Below, piece by piece: positions 63,103 through 64,000 of a stretch of DNA of 64,000 nt (the stretch's first letter is position 1; the number at the start of each line of letters is the position of its first letter). The notes below the pieces were generated by a model. That model was not told the origin of the DNA and ran no database searches. It saw nothing but the letters and a program-made list of their open reading frames with translations. The stretch is from Anaerolinea thermolimosa (GTDB lineage Bacteria; Chloroflexota; Anaerolineae; Anaerolineales; Anaerolineaceae), in the NCBI RefSeq assembly GCF_001050195.2, contig NZ_DF967970.1:52026-116025 (forward strand). The letters run 5' to 3'. The position numbers were made by a program, and so were the translations under genes.

Positions 63103-63615
63103 TTACTTCGTTTTGGACTCTGTTTGATTTATGAGCTCGGTTAATATATTTTCAATGGTCTGATATCCATAAACTCCATCTTAAGGCAATCCAGGTAATT
63201 CAACTGCATCACGATAAGTTCGCCTGATCATTTCCATTTTATTACTTTGTGTGTTGTATTCTATCAACCAACCTTTAGCAGGATAAACCGGATCTATGCT
63301 TCGAAACCCAGGCACACTCCATTCATGACGATTGAAAGAACGTGTTGTGGAAATCAAGGGCCATCTTCCTGTAATGATCCCTAAATCACCAAACCAGGCC
63401 ATCAGTATTGCATCTGAAGGTTTTTTATGCCAGGTTTCATTCCCATCAGGAATATCTTCATAGCGTGGGCCAAAAAAGTAGCCCAAACCACCTTTTGTTT
63501 TATAACTTCCTCGAACGATAATACCTAAAGCGTAACCGCCATTATTCAGAGGTATGGCAAACCATTGTCCTTCGGAGTATTTAATGTGTTCTGTTTGCAT
63601 CTTATTTGTCTTCAT
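63103..63615 (-). pseudogene. Imm26-like gene with in-frame stop, copy 2
   Basis: Same as 6852-7364; the internal TAA is at 63181-63183. Confidence 0.6.
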
Positions 63616-63642
63616 GATACTTCCCTGATATTACCTGCGTAA

Positions 63643-63753
63643 TCAATCTTCTCCATATTGTCGAGCTGCATTCAGATATTCTTCAAGGCGTGGGTTGCGC
63701 AAACTTATCAGACGGACACGATTTAGAGGTGGGGTGAATGTTTCAGATTGAGG
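63643..63753 (-). pseudogene. Toxin-like C-terminal remnant, copy 2
   Basis: Same as 7392-7502. Confidence 0.45.
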
Positions 63754-63936
63754 TCATGGATAGCATCTGCCGGGAAATATTGCAGAGAGAATGTTCGGGA
63801 ATAAGAGACTCATTTGGAAATATAATGAAAGTCAGAATGACTCCCAGAGGATTTGAAAATATGTGATCGTTCCAGTATTGGTAAAACAATGGTGAAGGAA
63901 CAGGAATGAGGGCTACCCCCTGGCGAATTACCAGGG

Positions 63937-64000
63937 TTACGCCATCAAGTCAGCCAGGTGCAAACCACGGGCCAGATGGTTTCCAGCTAAGGCGATCAGG
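63937..64000 (-). mobile_element. DDE transposase gene, C-terminal end cut by window edge
   Basis: The last codons (ending LADLMA) of the same transposase as at 7686-8808; the rest lies beyond the window. Confidence 0.7.

Larger units (their letters stand above)
56252..64000. repeat. Long direct repeat, copy 2 (identical to 1-7749)
   Basis: Base 56252 corresponds to base 1 and base 64000 to base 7749. Copy 2 is entered from unique sequence through the intact DUF151 gene and is cut by the window end inside the transposase. Confidence 0.95.

Overview
The window looks like chromosomal DNA of a Chloroflexota bacterium, most likely from or near the Anaerolineae. This is an inference from gene style: lipoproteins with Thr/Pro-rich linkers after the lipobox, secreted proteins ending in a (V/I)VRNP tail, PKD-repeat surface proteins, and the mix of housekeeping operons. 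No rRNA or phylogenetic marker is present to settle it.

Bases 1-7749 are repeated without any difference I could find at 56252-64000 (offset 56251). The window therefore reads either as a 56,251-bp closed sequence followed past its origin, or as a very large tandem duplication. There are no plasmid replication or partition genes, and the content (tRNA-Asn, cysK-cysE, pyruvate dehydrogenase) is chromosomal, so an assembly loop is a serious possibility.

Layout. (1) 1-7700, and again at 56252-64000: the end of a DUF151 nuclease gene, tRNA-Asn with its 3' end repeated in tandem, then an AT-richer accessory island on the minus strand. The island holds three integron-like cassettes (VOC protein, CPBP protease, trypsin-like protease) separated by attC-like sites with no integrase, followed by a decaying cluster of Rhs toxin tips and immunity genes. 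(2) 7686-10336: a 5'-truncated DDE transposase abutting a PKD surface-protein gene whose 279-bp units are almost identical. (3) 10351-32498: a long plus-strand exopolysaccharide/glycan cluster with a deacetylase-like protein, membrane and hexapeptide acyltransferases, FdtA/FdtB sugar-nucleotide enzymes, four soluble and three membrane (GT-C-like) glycosyltransferases, two secreted beta-propeller proteins, a polyprenyl-phosphate sugar transferase, HddA and GmhA heptose enzymes (GmhA fused to GAF) and a Wzz/tyrosine-kinase fusion. (4) 32718-42413: an HtrA-like lipoprotein protease, CBS-ACT protein, nuclease-like protein, SurE, SIMPL lipoprotein, a NurA-X-HerA DNA-repair operon and an MgtC-type protein. 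(5) 42503-47169: the complete E1alpha-E1beta-E2-E3 2-oxoacid dehydrogenase operon. (6) 47243-49073: cysK-cysE behind a long structured leader. (7) 49723-56078: a secreted two-enzyme phosphatase fusion behind another structured leader, a carbonic anhydrase, small proteins and an atypical response regulator.

The observations most worth following are the two attenuator/riboswitch-like leaders upstream of cysK and of the phosphatase, both with mutually exclusive helices and neither matching a riboswitch class I recognise; the integron-like cassettes and toxin-immunity remnants next to the repeated tRNA 3' end; and the GmhA-GAF fusion.
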